Shown in pieces: positions 38,782-48,891 of a stretch of 50,659 nucleotides of DNA; position 1 is the first letter of the stretch; each line of letters starts with the position of its first letter. Position numbers and translations under genes: made by a program. The notes beneath the pieces were generated by a model. It saw nothing but the letters and a program-made list of their open reading frames with translations, did no database searches and had not been told where the DNA came from. Location: assembly GCA_002937675.1 (NCBI GenBank), contig PTKJ01000002.1:1-50659 (forward strand), in the 5' to 3' direction. The stretch is from Alphaproteobacteria bacterium MarineAlpha9_Bin1. Its GTDB lineage: Bacteria > Pseudomonadota > Alphaproteobacteria > TMED109.

Positions 38782-39774
38782 CTACAGCTTAACTAACCTT
38801 TTGCCTTTATTTTCCCCATTCAGAAGTCCAATTAAAGCGGAGGGGGTGTTTTCTAGGCCTTCTACTATGTCCTCTGCTACTAATATTTTTTTATTATCTA
38901 TCCACTCTTGAAGTTGTTTATTTGCTTCTTCTTTTTGATCATCAAAATCCATAACTATAAATCCTCTCAAAGACAATCTTTTGGTTACAATTATTCCTGG
39001 AATGCCTCTAGGACCACTTTTAGGAGGAGCCCGATCGTATTGAGATAAAGCTCCACAACAAATTACTCTTCCATAATTGTTCATTCTAAACATAATACTT
39101 TCAAATATATCTCCACCAACGTTATCGAAATAAACATCTATCTTATTAGGACAAAGCTCTTTTAAATTTTTAAGCCAATTTCCATTTTTATAGTTAACCA
39201 CTCCATCGAATCCTAAATCTTGGATCAGCCACTGAGATTTTTCTTTAGAGCCAGTTATGCCAATAACTCTGCAACCTTTAATTTTGGCAATTTGACCTGC
39301 TACATTTCCTACGGCCCCAGCAGCTGCAGAAACTACTACGGTATCCTTATTTTTAAGGTTTGCTAGTTGCATTCCAAAATATGCAGTCCTACCAGTAATC
39401 CCAAGAACACTCATATGTAAATTTGGGGAAGAAATGATACGGGCTTTTACTATTTCATTAGCTGATTTTAAGGAGTAATTTTGCCATCCTAAATCACCTT
39501 CTACCATATCTCCTACATTAAAATTGTTATTTTTAGTTTCTATAACTTTACCTAAAGCAAATCCGGCCATTAAATTACCGGGTAAAATCTGATCTCTATA
39601 AGTTCTCCCTTGCATCCATGCTCTATTAGCGGCATCTATAGAAATATACAAAGTTTCTATAAGAATTTGTCCATCGGCTGGAGATGGAATCTCCGAAGTT
39701 CTAATCTCAAAATGGGCGTTGGATAATTTATCTTGAGGTGTTTCTTTTAGGAAAATTTGCTTATTCTTCAACAT
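38782..39774 (-). CDS. NADP-dependent oxidoreductase (PTGR/CurA-like MDR)
   Basis: MQGRTYRDQILPGNLMAGFALGKVIET; VVSAAAGAVGNVAGQIAKIKGCRVIGITGS; VYFDNVGGDIFE. Confidence 0.9.
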   Translation of the reverse strand: MLKNKQIFLKETPQDKLSNAHFEIRTSEIPSPADGQILIETLYISIDAANRAWMQGRTYRDQILPGNLMAGFALGKVIETKNNNFNVGDMVEGDLGWQNYSLKSANEIVKARIISSPNLHMSVLGITGRTAYFGMQLANLKNKDTVVVSAAAGAVGNVAGQIAKIKGCRVIGITGSKEKSQWLIQDLGFDGVVNYKNGNWLKNLKELCPNKIDVYFDNVGGDIFESIMFRMNNYGRVICCGALSQYDRAPPKSGPRGIPGIIVTKRLSLRGFIVMDFDDQKEEANKQLQEWIDNKKILVAEDIVEGLENTPSALIGLLNGENKGKRLVKL

Positions 39775-40484
39775 CCTAATGCCTCCTTTATTTCTATAAA
39801 TGAATCCACTATTAAATCATGATGTTTATTAGGAGTAGGGTCAGGAGGACCTTCTGCTCCCCATTCATCAGGTCTTTTTACAAAAATTGTCTTGTAACCA
39901 ACTTTTTTAGCCGCATCTAAATCGAAGTTATGGCACGCTACCATAGCACATTGATTAGGTTCTAATTGCAGCCATTTTGCAGTTGTAATATATGCCTCAG
40001 GTAGCAGTTTATACTTACCTATTGCTTCGCATGACATAACGGCATCCCATGATAAGCCATTTATTTTAGCTGTATCCATTATTAATCTAAAACTTAGAAG
40101 CGTAAAAGATACACAAATATATTTTTTTCTTAAGAGAGGTAATACAGAGGGAAAGTCACTCCATGCTTTTAAATTATGAGGGGAATTAAAGGAAATATTG
40201 TGCCTATCTTCTTCTGTAAAATTATCCAGATTATAGTCTTTAATAATGTCATCTAATGCCATTCTATGGGCATCATCAAAATTATATGTAGGTTTAGAAT
40301 TCTCACCTAAGTTTAATACTTTCTTAAGTGATCTTCTTCTTAGCTCATTAGCAATCTTTGCCCAATCTTCTTTTATATTATATTTATCACCAGCTTTTTT
40401 AAAAGCTTCAGAAAAACCTGTGTGCCAATCAAGTATAGTTCCGCCAGTATCAAAAGTAAGGGCTTTAATATTATTTATATCCAT
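39768..40484 (-). CDS. HAD-superfamily hydrolase, haloacid dehalogenase type II-like
   Basis: KALTFDTGGTILDWH; NPNQCAMVACHNFDLDAAKKVGYKTIFVKRPDEWG-like C-terminal motifs. Confidence 0.82.
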   Translation of the reverse strand: MDINNIKALTFDTGGTILDWHTGFSEAFKKAGDKYNIKEDWAKIANELRRRSLKKVLNLGENSKPTYNFDDAHRMALDDIIKDYNLDNFTEEDRHNISFNSPHNLKAWSDFPSVLPLLRKKYICVSFTLLSFRLIMDTAKINGLSWDAVMSCEAIGKYKLLPEAYITTAKWLQLEPNQCAMVACHNFDLDAAKKVGYKTIFVKRPDEWGAEGPPDPTPNKHHDLIVDSFIEIKEALGC

Positions 40485-40507
40485 ATAATTAACTTTAAAT
40501 AATTTAG

Positions 40508-41302
40508 TTATTTACCTGTAAAAACAGGTTTTTTCTTTTCTATAAATGCTTTAGTAGCATTTCGGTGATCCTCCGTAAATCTACAAAGAGTTTGATGAAT
40601 AGCCTCGTTATCTAGAGATTGATTTAAGTCTCCAAGTTCAGCTATATTCATATTAGTTTTCATATACCTGTATGCTATAGATGGCCCCGATGCAATTTGA
40701 GCTACTATTTTGTTAGATTCTTCTTCAAACTTACTATCAGGTATTACTTTGTTAATAATTCCTATTTCACCAGCTTGTTCCGCTGTCATTAATTCTGCTA
40801 GGTAATATAATTCTCTAGCTTTGGCAGTTCCGATCATTTGGGTGAGAAAATAGCTTCCACCAAAATCTCCTGGAAACCCAACTTTTGCAAAGGCTGTGGT
40901 CAATTTAGAGGATTCGCAAGCAATGCGCATATCACACGCTAAAGCTAATGAAAAACCTGCCCCAGCAGCAGGACCTGGAATTACTGCAATTGTTGGTGTT
41001 GTTATTTCATGAAGTAACCTTGATGTTTCCATTACACGTCTTAAATCATTAGTTCTTTGTTGAGTGGTTTTACCGCCTGTTTCTTCTTTTTCAGCCATAT
41101 CCTTAAGATCTCCTCCAGCGCAAAAAGCATTACCTGTCCCAGTTAATACGATTACTCTTATAGAATTATCAAAACTAGCTTTATTTAATTCTTCTAGCAT
41201 TTTATTGAGCATTGCATCACTTAATGCATTTCTTCTTTCTGGTCTATTCATAATGAGCTTCAAAATTCCATTATTTTTTTCTACTAGTAAATCAGTCGAC
41301 AT
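40508..41302 (-). CDS. Enoyl-CoA hydratase/isomerase family protein
   Basis: LKLIMNRPERRNALSDAML, GNAFCAGGDLKDMAE, GPAAGAGFSLALACDMRIA. Confidence 0.93.
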   Translation of the reverse strand: MSTDLLVEKNNGILKLIMNRPERRNALSDAMLNKMLEELNKASFDNSIRVIVLTGTGNAFCAGGDLKDMAEKEETGGKTTQQRTNDLRRVMETSRLLHEITTPTIAVIPGPAAGAGFSLALACDMRIACESSKLTTAFAKVGFPGDFGGSYFLTQMIGTAKARELYYLAELMTAEQAGEIGIINKVIPDSKFEEESNKIVAQIASGPSIAYRYMKTNMNIAELGDLNQSLDNEAIHQTLCRFTEDHRNATKAFIEKKKPVFTGK

Positions 41303-41317
41303 TTTTTTTCCTTTAAA

Positions 41318-43027
41318 TTAGTTTGCTTTTTGTGATCCTCTTATTACTTTACCGGGTAATTTTCCTGTAAATTCTCCTTTATTAGAAACTTCAACGCCAG
41401 ATACAAAAGTATGGTCATATCCAACAGATTTTTGAATAAGCCTTTTTCCACCAGTTGGTAGATCATAAGATAGTGAAGGCATAGTTACTGAAATATTGTC
41501 GTAATCAATTATATTTATATCTGCTTTCATACCGGGAAGTAATGCTCCCCTATCATGTAGCCCAAAAGTATTAGCTGTTTTAAATGTTTGTTTTGAGATT
41601 AAATATTCCAAATTAAGAAGTTTTCCTCTTTTTCTATCTCTAGACCAAAAAGGTACCATAAAGGTAGGGTAACTTGCATCACATATAGTGGCTACGTGGG
41701 CTCCAGCGTCTCCAACGCCACAAATAGTCTCTTCTGAAAGGAGCATTTCTTCTATAACATCCAAACTATTTTCTGAATAATTTTCAAAAGTATGCATTAA
41801 AAAATTATCTTTATACTTTCCATTCAAGAAATGGTCTAAAACAATGTACCAAGGACTTTTATTGTGCTTCTTAGCAATATTATATATGCTTTCATCTTCA
41901 GTAGGCTCATAGTTTAGAGGTTCTTCTAATTTGAAGGTTCTCTTAAATGCATTGTTAATCCATTTAGTATGATTATTTTCAGGAACTTCACTAATTAATT
42001 TTTTTTGTACTTCAGGGTTATTTTTTATTAGTTGCATTCTTTCCACTGAGTTTAATGATTTAAGATATTTCCACTCTTTGTGAGAAGAGAATGGATTTAC
42101 ACTAGTATTAAATCCCATTACAACACCTATTGGTCTGCTTCCTACTTGACCAGTTGTCTTTACCCCTAGAGAATTTGCTTTCTTTATATATGATAATGTA
42201 TCTCTCCAACGGTCAGGACATTCGTTGTATTGGATTAATAATACTGAAAGAGGTTGTTTAGAGTATTGAGCAGCCTGAATAAGAAGTTCCATTTCTCCTG
42301 AGCCCATATCAGAGTTACACTGAATAAGTCCGGCATTTGCTCTTTTTAATCCTTCCGCAATTCCTGCTAACTCTTTATCGTCTGCACTTAAACTAGGAGT
42401 AAGTGTTCCATCAGCAGACTTGTGCTTAGTTGTTCTAGAAGTTGATATTCCCAAAGCTCCTGCGTTTAGAGCCTCTTCTACAAGTAATGTCATTTTTTCT
42501 ATTTCATCTTGACTAGGTCTTTCTTGATGGTTGACACCTCTTTCTCCCATCACATAGAACCTAAGCGCTGCATGAGGTATTTGTGTTCCAATATCCATAA
42601 TTCTAGATTTTTTTTCTAGTGCATCTATATATTCAGGAAAACTTTCCCAAGTAAAATCAATACCTTCAGATAGAACTGATCCTGGAATATCCTCTACGCC
42701 TTCCATAAGATTAATTAGATATTCTTCGGTACCTTTTTTTACAGGAGCAAATCCTACTCCGCAATTTCCAAAAACTGCAGTAGTAACTCCATGCCAGGAT
42801 GAAGGAGTTAAATATGAATCCCAAGTAGCTTGTCCGTCGTAATGGGTATGAATATCAACCCAACCTGGTGATACAAGCTTATCTTTAGCGTCTATAATTC
42901 TTGTTGCTGGACCTGAAACATTACCAACTTCAGTAATTTTACCATCTTTTACAGATATATTTGCTATCTTTCTAGGTGAACCAGTACCGTCGATAATAGT
43001 TCCATTTTCTATAATTAAATCGTTCAT
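41318..43027 (-). CDS. N-acyl-D-amino-acid deacylase-like amidohydrolase
   Basis: IIENGTIIDGTGSPR...LVSPGWVDIHTHYDGQATWD, GITTAVFGNCGVGFAP-like, GDAGAHVATICDASYPT. Confidence 0.88.
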   Translation of the reverse strand: MNDLIIENGTIIDGTGSPRKIANISVKDGKITEVGNVSGPATRIIDAKDKLVSPGWVDIHTHYDGQATWDSYLTPSSWHGVTTAVFGNCGVGFAPVKKGTEEYLINLMEGVEDIPGSVLSEGIDFTWESFPEYIDALEKKSRIMDIGTQIPHAALRFYVMGERGVNHQERPSQDEIEKMTLLVEEALNAGALGISTSRTTKHKSADGTLTPSLSADDKELAGIAEGLKRANAGLIQCNSDMGSGEMELLIQAAQYSKQPLSVLLIQYNECPDRWRDTLSYIKKANSLGVKTTGQVGSRPIGVVMGFNTSVNPFSSHKEWKYLKSLNSVERMQLIKNNPEVQKKLISEVPENNHTKWINNAFKRTFKLEEPLNYEPTEDESIYNIAKKHNKSPWYIVLDHFLNGKYKDNFLMHTFENYSENSLDVIEEMLLSEETICGVGDAGAHVATICDASYPTFMVPFWSRDRKRGKLLNLEYLISKQTFKTANTFGLHDRGALLPGMKADINIIDYDNISVTMPSLSYDLPTGGKRLIQKSVGYDHTFVSGVEVSNKGEFTGKLPGKVIRGSQKAN

Positions 43028-43062
43028 CTTTTTTAAACATTATTTTTATAATTTTTTGTGGA

Positions 43063-44541
43063 CTACATTATAGTTTTTTTAATAGCGTGTTGCCAACCAT
43101 TTCTATATTTATCTATTTCATTTCTACTCATTTCAGGATTAAACTTTCTGTTCACTGTCCAATTGTTTGAAAATTCTTTTAAAGAGCTAATTAAACCTGA
43201 TCCCAAAGCCGTTAATATAGCAATTCCATAAGAAGTGGATTCTTTGTTGCCCGTCCTTTCAATGGTTAGTTCACTTATATTTGATAGAAATTGCATTAAC
43301 CAATCATTTGAACTCATACCCCCGTCCACTCGCATTACTTTAGGTTTTTGTCCGTCAGATCTCATTGCGTCCAAAAGATCGGTACACTGATAAGCTACTG
43401 ATTCTAATACTGCTCGAGAGATTTCAGCAGGCCCTGAAGATCTTGATAATCCATATATAGCTCCTCTAGCCTCAGGTTTCCAATAGGGGGCTCCTAATCC
43501 GGTAAATGCAGGAACAAAATATACACCATTATTATTTTTTATACTCGATGCAAGAGCCTGAGTGTCTTCGGCTTTTTTAATAATTTTCAAGTTATCTCTT
43601 AACCACTGGACTGCTGCTCCAGAAATAAAAATAGATCCTTCCAAGGCATAATTTGTTTTTTTTCCAATTTTATATGCAATAGTTGTGAGTAATTTATTTT
43701 TACTTTTAAGAATATTATTTCCAGTATTCATTAAGATAAAACATCCTGTACCAAAAGTTGCCTTGACGTCTCCCGCATTTAAACAAAATTGCCCTAAACT
43801 TGATGACTGTTGGTCTCCAGCTATGCTCAAGATCGGTATACTTTTTCCGAATAAATTGTTTTCAGTAATTCCATACTCAAAAATATTATCTTTTACTTCA
43901 GGTAATATATTTATTGGAACGTCAAAAATCTCCAATAATGAATTATCCCACTCAAGATCGTGAATATTATAAAGACTGGTTCGGGATGCATTTGTTATGT
44001 CAGTATAAAAGCTTTTACCATTAGTTAATTTAAATAATAAAAATGTGTCAATGGTTCCTACTGCTAGCCTGTCTTTCAAAGCCAATCTTCTCGCATCTTC
44101 AATGTTGTTTAGTATCCATGCTATTTTTGTTGCAGAAAAATAAGGATCGATAATTAAACCGGTTTTGTCTATAATTTCTTCATTTAATCCATTTTTTATC
44201 AATTCTTCGCATTGTTTTGAAGTTCTTCTATCTTGCCATACAATAGCATTATAAAGTGCTTTTCCAGTAATTTTGTCCCAAACTACAATGGTCTCTCTTT
44301 GGTTTGTTATTCCCATTGCAAGTATTTTTGTTTTTAAATAATCTGATTTTTTTAAAGCTTGGAAAATTACCTTTTGAGTTTTATTCCATATTTCTTCGGG
44401 GTCTTGTTCTACCCAACCATTAGAAGGAAAATGAGTAATAATTTCTTCTTGCTCCATATGAAGAACTTCTCCACTAGAATCAACTATTATTGCTCTAGAG
44501 GAAGTTGTTCCTTGGTCTATAGCTAATATTGCATCTTTCAT
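43063..44541 (-). CDS. glpK: Glycerol kinase
   Basis: MKDAILAIDQGTTSSRAIIVD, MGITNQRETIVVWDKITGKALYNAIVWQDRRT, FVPAFTGLGAPYWKPEARGAIYGLSR. Confidence 0.95.
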   Translation of the reverse strand: MKDAILAIDQGTTSSRAIIVDSSGEVLHMEQEEIITHFPSNGWVEQDPEEIWNKTQKVIFQALKKSDYLKTKILAMGITNQRETIVVWDKITGKALYNAIVWQDRRTSKQCEELIKNGLNEEIIDKTGLIIDPYFSATKIAWILNNIEDARRLALKDRLAVGTIDTFLLFKLTNGKSFYTDITNASRTSLYNIHDLEWDNSLLEIFDVPINILPEVKDNIFEYGITENNLFGKSIPILSIAGDQQSSSLGQFCLNAGDVKATFGTGCFILMNTGNNILKSKNKLLTTIAYKIGKKTNYALEGSIFISGAAVQWLRDNLKIIKKAEDTQALASSIKNNNGVYFVPAFTGLGAPYWKPEARGAIYGLSRSSGPAEISRAVLESVAYQCTDLLDAMRSDGQKPKVMRVDGGMSSNDWLMQFLSNISELTIERTGNKESTSYGIAILTALGSGLISSLKEFSNNWTVNRKFNPEMSRNEIDKYRNGWQHAIKKTIM

Positions 44542-44610
44542 TAATTGCCCTTATAGTCTCATCACTAATTTATTGTAGTTTTATAGTTTTTCAATTTTTA
44601 ATCAATAAAT

Positions 44611-45594
44611 ATGGGATATATGATGGCATTACCAAAAATTTTAAAAGAAAATTTTAGTATTCCTGTAATGGGAGCACCTTTATTTATAGTTTCAAATCCA
44701 GATTTAGTAATAGCGCAGTGCAAGGCAGGAATATTAGGGTCCTTTCCAGCACTTAATGCCAGGCCTCAAGAAATGTTAGATGAATGGCTTTCTGAAATAA
44801 CAGAAGAGCTAGATCTCTGTAAACGAAAAAATCCTGAGCTTTCGATAGCGCCTTATTCGTTAAATCAAATAGTACATAAATCGAATTTACGTCTAGAAAA
44901 AGATATGGAAATCTGCGTAAAGCACAAGGTTCCTGTAGTAATTACTTCTTTAGGAGCGCGTCCTGAAGTAAATAATGCCATACATAGCTATGGAGGCATT
45001 GTTTTGCATGATGTAATAAATAATCGTTTTGCCCGTAAAGCAATTGAAAAAGGAGCAGACGGACTCATAGCGGTAGCTGCAGGGGCAGGGGGACATGCCG
45101 GAGTTCAGTCTCCATTTGCTTTGATCCAAGAAATTAGAGAATGGTTTGATGGTCCTTTGGCACTTTCTGGAGCAATTTCAACCGGGAATGCAGTCTTGGC
45201 AGCTCAAGCAGCTGGAGCAGATTTTGGCTACATAGGTTCTGCTTTTATAGCTACGAAAGAGGCCAATGCTAATGAGGCTTATAAGAGTGCTATTACGCAG
45301 TACTCTGCTGATGATATTATTTATACAAATTTAATAACAGGAGTACACGGTAATTATTTAAAACAATCACTGGCAAATGCTGGTTTTGATACAGATAATT
45401 TACCTACAAGTGATCCGAGTAAAATGGATTTTGGTTCACAGGGAATGGAGAAGAAAAAAGCTTGGAAAGATATTTGGGGATGTGGACAAGGGATAAGCGT
45501 TATCAAAGAAGTTGTTTCAACTTCTGACTTAGTTAAACGTTTAAAAAATGAATATACTATTGGAAAAAAACTGCTTTCAGGAGAGGCAGCCTAG
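44611..45594 (+). CDS. Nitronate monooxygenase (2-nitropropane dioxygenase-like)
   Basis: IPVMGAPLFIVSNPDLVIAQCKAGILGSFPALNARP; GADGLIAVAAGAGGHAG; LSGAISTGNAVLAAQAAGADFGYIGSAF. Start could be 44620 or 44623. Confidence 0.9.
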   Translation: MGYMMALPKILKENFSIPVMGAPLFIVSNPDLVIAQCKAGILGSFPALNARPQEMLDEWLSEITEELDLCKRKNPELSIAPYSLNQIVHKSNLRLEKDMEICVKHKVPVVITSLGARPEVNNAIHSYGGIVLHDVINNRFARKAIEKGADGLIAVAAGAGGHAGVQSPFALIQEIREWFDGPLALSGAISTGNAVLAAQAAGADFGYIGSAFIATKEANANEAYKSAITQYSADDIIYTNLITGVHGNYLKQSLANAGFDTDNLPTSDPSKMDFGSQGMEKKKAWKDIWGCGQGISVIKEVVSTSDLVKRLKNEYTIGKKLLSGEAA

Positions 45595-45608
45595 AAACTA
45601 ATATTTTA

Positions 45609-47444
45609 ATGAGGGCAATAATGGAGTTAACTTATCCACCGCAAGAGATAGATGTTGAGACTAAAGAAGACGGAACAATTATCCTTCGTTCTCCTCTAGA
45701 ATTAGGAGAATGCGAAAAATCTGTTGGCCAAAAATTTAGGAAAACTTGTAAGGAGCACAAAGATAGTATTTGGTTAGCTGAACGAGTAGGAGAAGACTGG
45801 AAAACTATAAAGTATGGAGAGGCTCTACCGTTTGTTGATTCTCTAGCTCAGTCAATGGTTGATATGGGATTAAGTCAAACTAGAGGAGTTATGATTTTGT
45901 CTGGAAATAGTGTTAATCATGGGCTAATAAACATTGCAGCATTATCTGCTGGAATACCTTTATCACCTATTTCTGTGGCTTATTCTATGATGAGTAGTGA
46001 TTATGCTAAACTTAAGCACTGTTTTGATCTAGTTGAACCAGGTATGATATATGTAGAAGATGGCAAACTTTTTGAAAAGGCTCTAGAAAATCTAGATCTT
46101 AATAATATTCTAGTTGTGTGTACCAATAATCCTTCTGAAAACATAAATATGAAACTTTTTGATGATCTTTTATCAGTCGTTCCAAAAAACTCACTGCAGA
46201 CTACATATGATTCAGTAAATCACGATAGTATAGCAAAATATTTATTTACTTCTGGTTCTACTGGGATGCCTAAAGGGGTTATTAATACTCAATTAATGTT
46301 ATGTACAAATATGCAACAAGTCCAACAAATTAGACCGCATGAGATGGATAAACATAACGTTGTAGTTGATTGGCTACCATGGAATCATACTATGGGTGGC
46401 AATCATATTTTTAACGGGGTTTTTTGGTCTGGGGGAAGTCTATATATCGATAAAGGAAGGCCTATGCCAGGAATGTTTGATGAAACAGTTAAAAATCTAA
46501 AAGAAATATCTCCTTCCTATTATACTTCTGTTCCTGCAGGTTTGGCTATGTTGTTAGAAAAATTAATATCAGACGATGAACTTCAAAAAAACTTTTTTAA
46601 AAATTTGATTTCTGTCGGCTATGGTGGAGCTTCTCTTCCTCCAGAAGTTTGGTATGGATTAAGAGATTTGTTTAAAGAAAAAACTGGAAAAGATTTAAAT
46701 CTTGTTTGTGGTTGGGGGGCAACGGAGACAGCTCCTGTTGCCACATCTACATATTTTAAGTTAGATGAACCCGGTAATATAGGTTTACCTATTCCTGGAG
46801 TAGAAATAAAAATGGTTCCTTCAGGTGGTAAAATGGAGTTAAGGGTAAGGGGTAAAAATATAACTCCTGGGTACTTAAAAAGACCAGATCTAACTGAGAA
46901 AGCTTTTGATAAAGATGGTTTTTATTTAATTGGAGATGCTGGTAAATTGGTTGATGAAGATGATCCTAGTAGAGGGATTGACTTTGATGGAAGAGTGGTT
47001 GAAAATTTTAAACTATTAACAGGCACTTGGGTGGATGTTGGTACTCTGAGGATTTTAGTAGTTAATGCTTGTGCGCCGTTAATTCAAGATGCCGTGATCG
47101 CTGGACATGATAAAAACTATATTACAGTTTTAGCATGGCCAAATATTGAAGCATGTAAAAAAATTATTAATGATGATGCCGCAACCAATCCTCAAGAAAT
47201 ATTAAATCATCAATTAATTCGCGATAAGATTAAATCCTCATTGGCCATTCATAACAAAAATTATCCGGGTTCAAGTACAAAGGTTAAAAAAATAATTTTA
47301 ATGGATAAACCACCCTCATTCGATGATAATGAAATTACTGATAAGGGTTATATCAACCAATCTTCAGCCTTAACATCTAGAAAAGTTTTAGTCGATAAAC
47401 TCTATAGTGAGGAAAGTGAATACGAGGTTATACTGGTTTATTAA
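45609..47444 (+). CDS. Feruloyl-CoA synthase-like AMP-binding ligase
   Basis: YLFTSGSTGMPKGVINTQ, VDWLPWNHTMGGNHIFN, CGWGATETAPVAT, PGYLKRPDLTEKAFDKDGFYLIGDAGK. Start may be 45621. Confidence 0.85.
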   Translation: MRAIMELTYPPQEIDVETKEDGTIILRSPLELGECEKSVGQKFRKTCKEHKDSIWLAERVGEDWKTIKYGEALPFVDSLAQSMVDMGLSQTRGVMILSGNSVNHGLINIAALSAGIPLSPISVAYSMMSSDYAKLKHCFDLVEPGMIYVEDGKLFEKALENLDLNNILVVCTNNPSENINMKLFDDLLSVVPKNSLQTTYDSVNHDSIAKYLFTSGSTGMPKGVINTQLMLCTNMQQVQQIRPHEMDKHNVVVDWLPWNHTMGGNHIFNGVFWSGGSLYIDKGRPMPGMFDETVKNLKEISPSYYTSVPAGLAMLLEKLISDDELQKNFFKNLISVGYGGASLPPEVWYGLRDLFKEKTGKDLNLVCGWGATETAPVATSTYFKLDEPGNIGLPIPGVEIKMVPSGGKMELRVRGKNITPGYLKRPDLTEKAFDKDGFYLIGDAGKLVDEDDPSRGIDFDGRVVENFKLLTGTWVDVGTLRILVVNACAPLIQDAVIAGHDKNYITVLAWPNIEACKKIINDDAATNPQEILNHQLIRDKIKSSLAIHNKNYPGSSTKVKKIILMDKPPSFDDNEITDKGYINQSSALTSRKVLVDKLYSEESEYEVILVY

Positions 47445-48136
47445 ACTTCCAACCATTCTTTTCTAATTGAAGCATCCTTCTCTAGTTCTTTAGGAGTCCC
47501 TTTAAAAACGATTCCTCCGTGTCCCATAAGGTATACCTTATTAGATAATTTTAGAGCTATAGTTAATTTTTGTTCAACTAATAGAATGGATATACCTTTT
47601 CTGGAAATCTCTTTTAAAAGTTCTGCAACTTTATCTATCATTTGTGGAGATAAACCTTCTGTGGGTTCGTCTACCATCATAAGTTCAGGGTCTCCCATTA
47701 GACATCTGCATATAGTAAGCATTTGTTGTTCTCCTCCAGAGATTGCTCCACCAAGTACATCTTGTCGCTCTTTTAAATTTGGAAAAAGGGTAAATAATTC
47801 ATCTAAGCCCCATTGCCCTTTTACTCTGGTGTCTTTGGCCCCTAATAAGAGATTTTCCTTTACCGTTAATGTAGGAAAAATATCTCTATTTTCGGGAACA
47901 TACCCAATACCCTTCAAGGCTATATTATGAGATTCTAATCCAGCAATTTCTTCATTCTTGAATTTAATAGATCCAGAAGGGGGGACAAGACCCATTATAG
48001 ATTTAACTAATGTTGATCTACCTACCCCATTCCTTCCAAGTAGTGCAACTATTTCACCCTTTTCTATATCTAAATCTATTCCTCTTAAAATATGAGATTT
48101 CCCATAATAGGCATTAAGATCTTTAATTTTTAACAT
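47441..48136 (-). CDS. livF: Branched-chain amino acid-type (HAAT) ABC transporter ATPase LivF
   Basis: LLGRNGVGRSTLVKSIMG, ISGGEQQMLTICRCL, MMVDEPTEGLSPQM. Confidence 0.9.
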   Translation of the reverse strand: MLKIKDLNAYYGKSHILRGIDLDIEKGEIVALLGRNGVGRSTLVKSIMGLVPPSGSIKFKNEEIAGLESHNIALKGIGYVPENRDIFPTLTVKENLLLGAKDTRVKGQWGLDELFTLFPNLKERQDVLGGAISGGEQQMLTICRCLMGDPELMMVDEPTEGLSPQMIDKVAELLKEISRKGISILLVEQKLTIALKLSNKVYLMGHGGIVFKGTPKELEKDASIRKEWLEV

Positions 48137-48138
48137 AG

Positions 48139-48891
48139 TTACCTATTTCTTTCTGTTCCAAGATAAGCTTCTTGAACTGCTTGATTCTCTCTTACTTTTT
48201 CAGGTGTATCTGTACAAATTATTTCTCCATATACTAACACAGATATTCTATCAGCAAGATCAAAAACCACTCCCATATCATGCTCAACAATTACCAAAGT
48301 TCTTTTTTCTGATATTTTTTTTATCAATGTTACAGCACGTGCTGTTTCTGAATTTGACATACCTGAAGTTGGTTCATCTAACATTATCGTATTAGCTCCA
48401 CTTGCTATAGTTATTCCAATTTCTAAGGAACGTTGATCCGCATAGCTTAGAAGTCCTGCAGGTATGTGAGCACAATGTCTTAAACTTAACTGATTCAAAA
48501 GATCATTAGTAGAATCATTAAGATTTTTATCCTTATCTACCAATCTAAAAATAGAATATTTTAGATTTTTAGACCAAAGCATTCCACATCTAATATTCTC
48601 TGCAACTGTCATTCTTGGAAATATGTTTGTGACTTGAAAGCTTCTGGCAAGACCCTTTCTACTAATCGTATGGGTGTCAAGGCTACTAATTTCTTCGTTC
48701 TCTAATAATATTTTTCCAGCAGTAAGTTTATGGTGTCCTGTTATTAAGTGAAATAGGGTTGACTTTCCTGCTCCATTAGGTCCAATAATTGCATGCCTTT
48801 CTCCTTTTTTTATATTCAAATTAAGGTTCTTAATAATTTGAGCTGGTCCAAATGACTTAGAAACATTTAATAATTTTAAAATATCCGTCAT
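48139..48891 (-). CDS. livG: HAAT ABC transporter ATPase LivG
   Basis: IGPNGAGKSTLFHLITG, LSYADQRSLEIGITIA, IMLDEPTSGMSNSE. Confidence 0.9.
   Translation of the reverse strand: MTDILKLLNVSKSFGPAQIIKNLNLNIKKGERHAIIGPNGAGKSTLFHLITGHHKLTAGKILLENEEISSLDTHTISRKGLARSFQVTNIFPRMTVAENIRCGMLWSKNLKYSIFRLVDKDKNLNDSTNDLLNQLSLRHCAHIPAGLLSYADQRSLEIGITIASGANTIMLDEPTSGMSNSETARAVTLIKKISEKRTLVIVEHDMGVVFDLADRISVLVYGEIICTDTPEKVRENQAVQEAYLGTERNR

Noticed and set aside
47586-47930. 114-aa plus-strand ORF
   Set aside because: Antisense to livF; shadow ORF.
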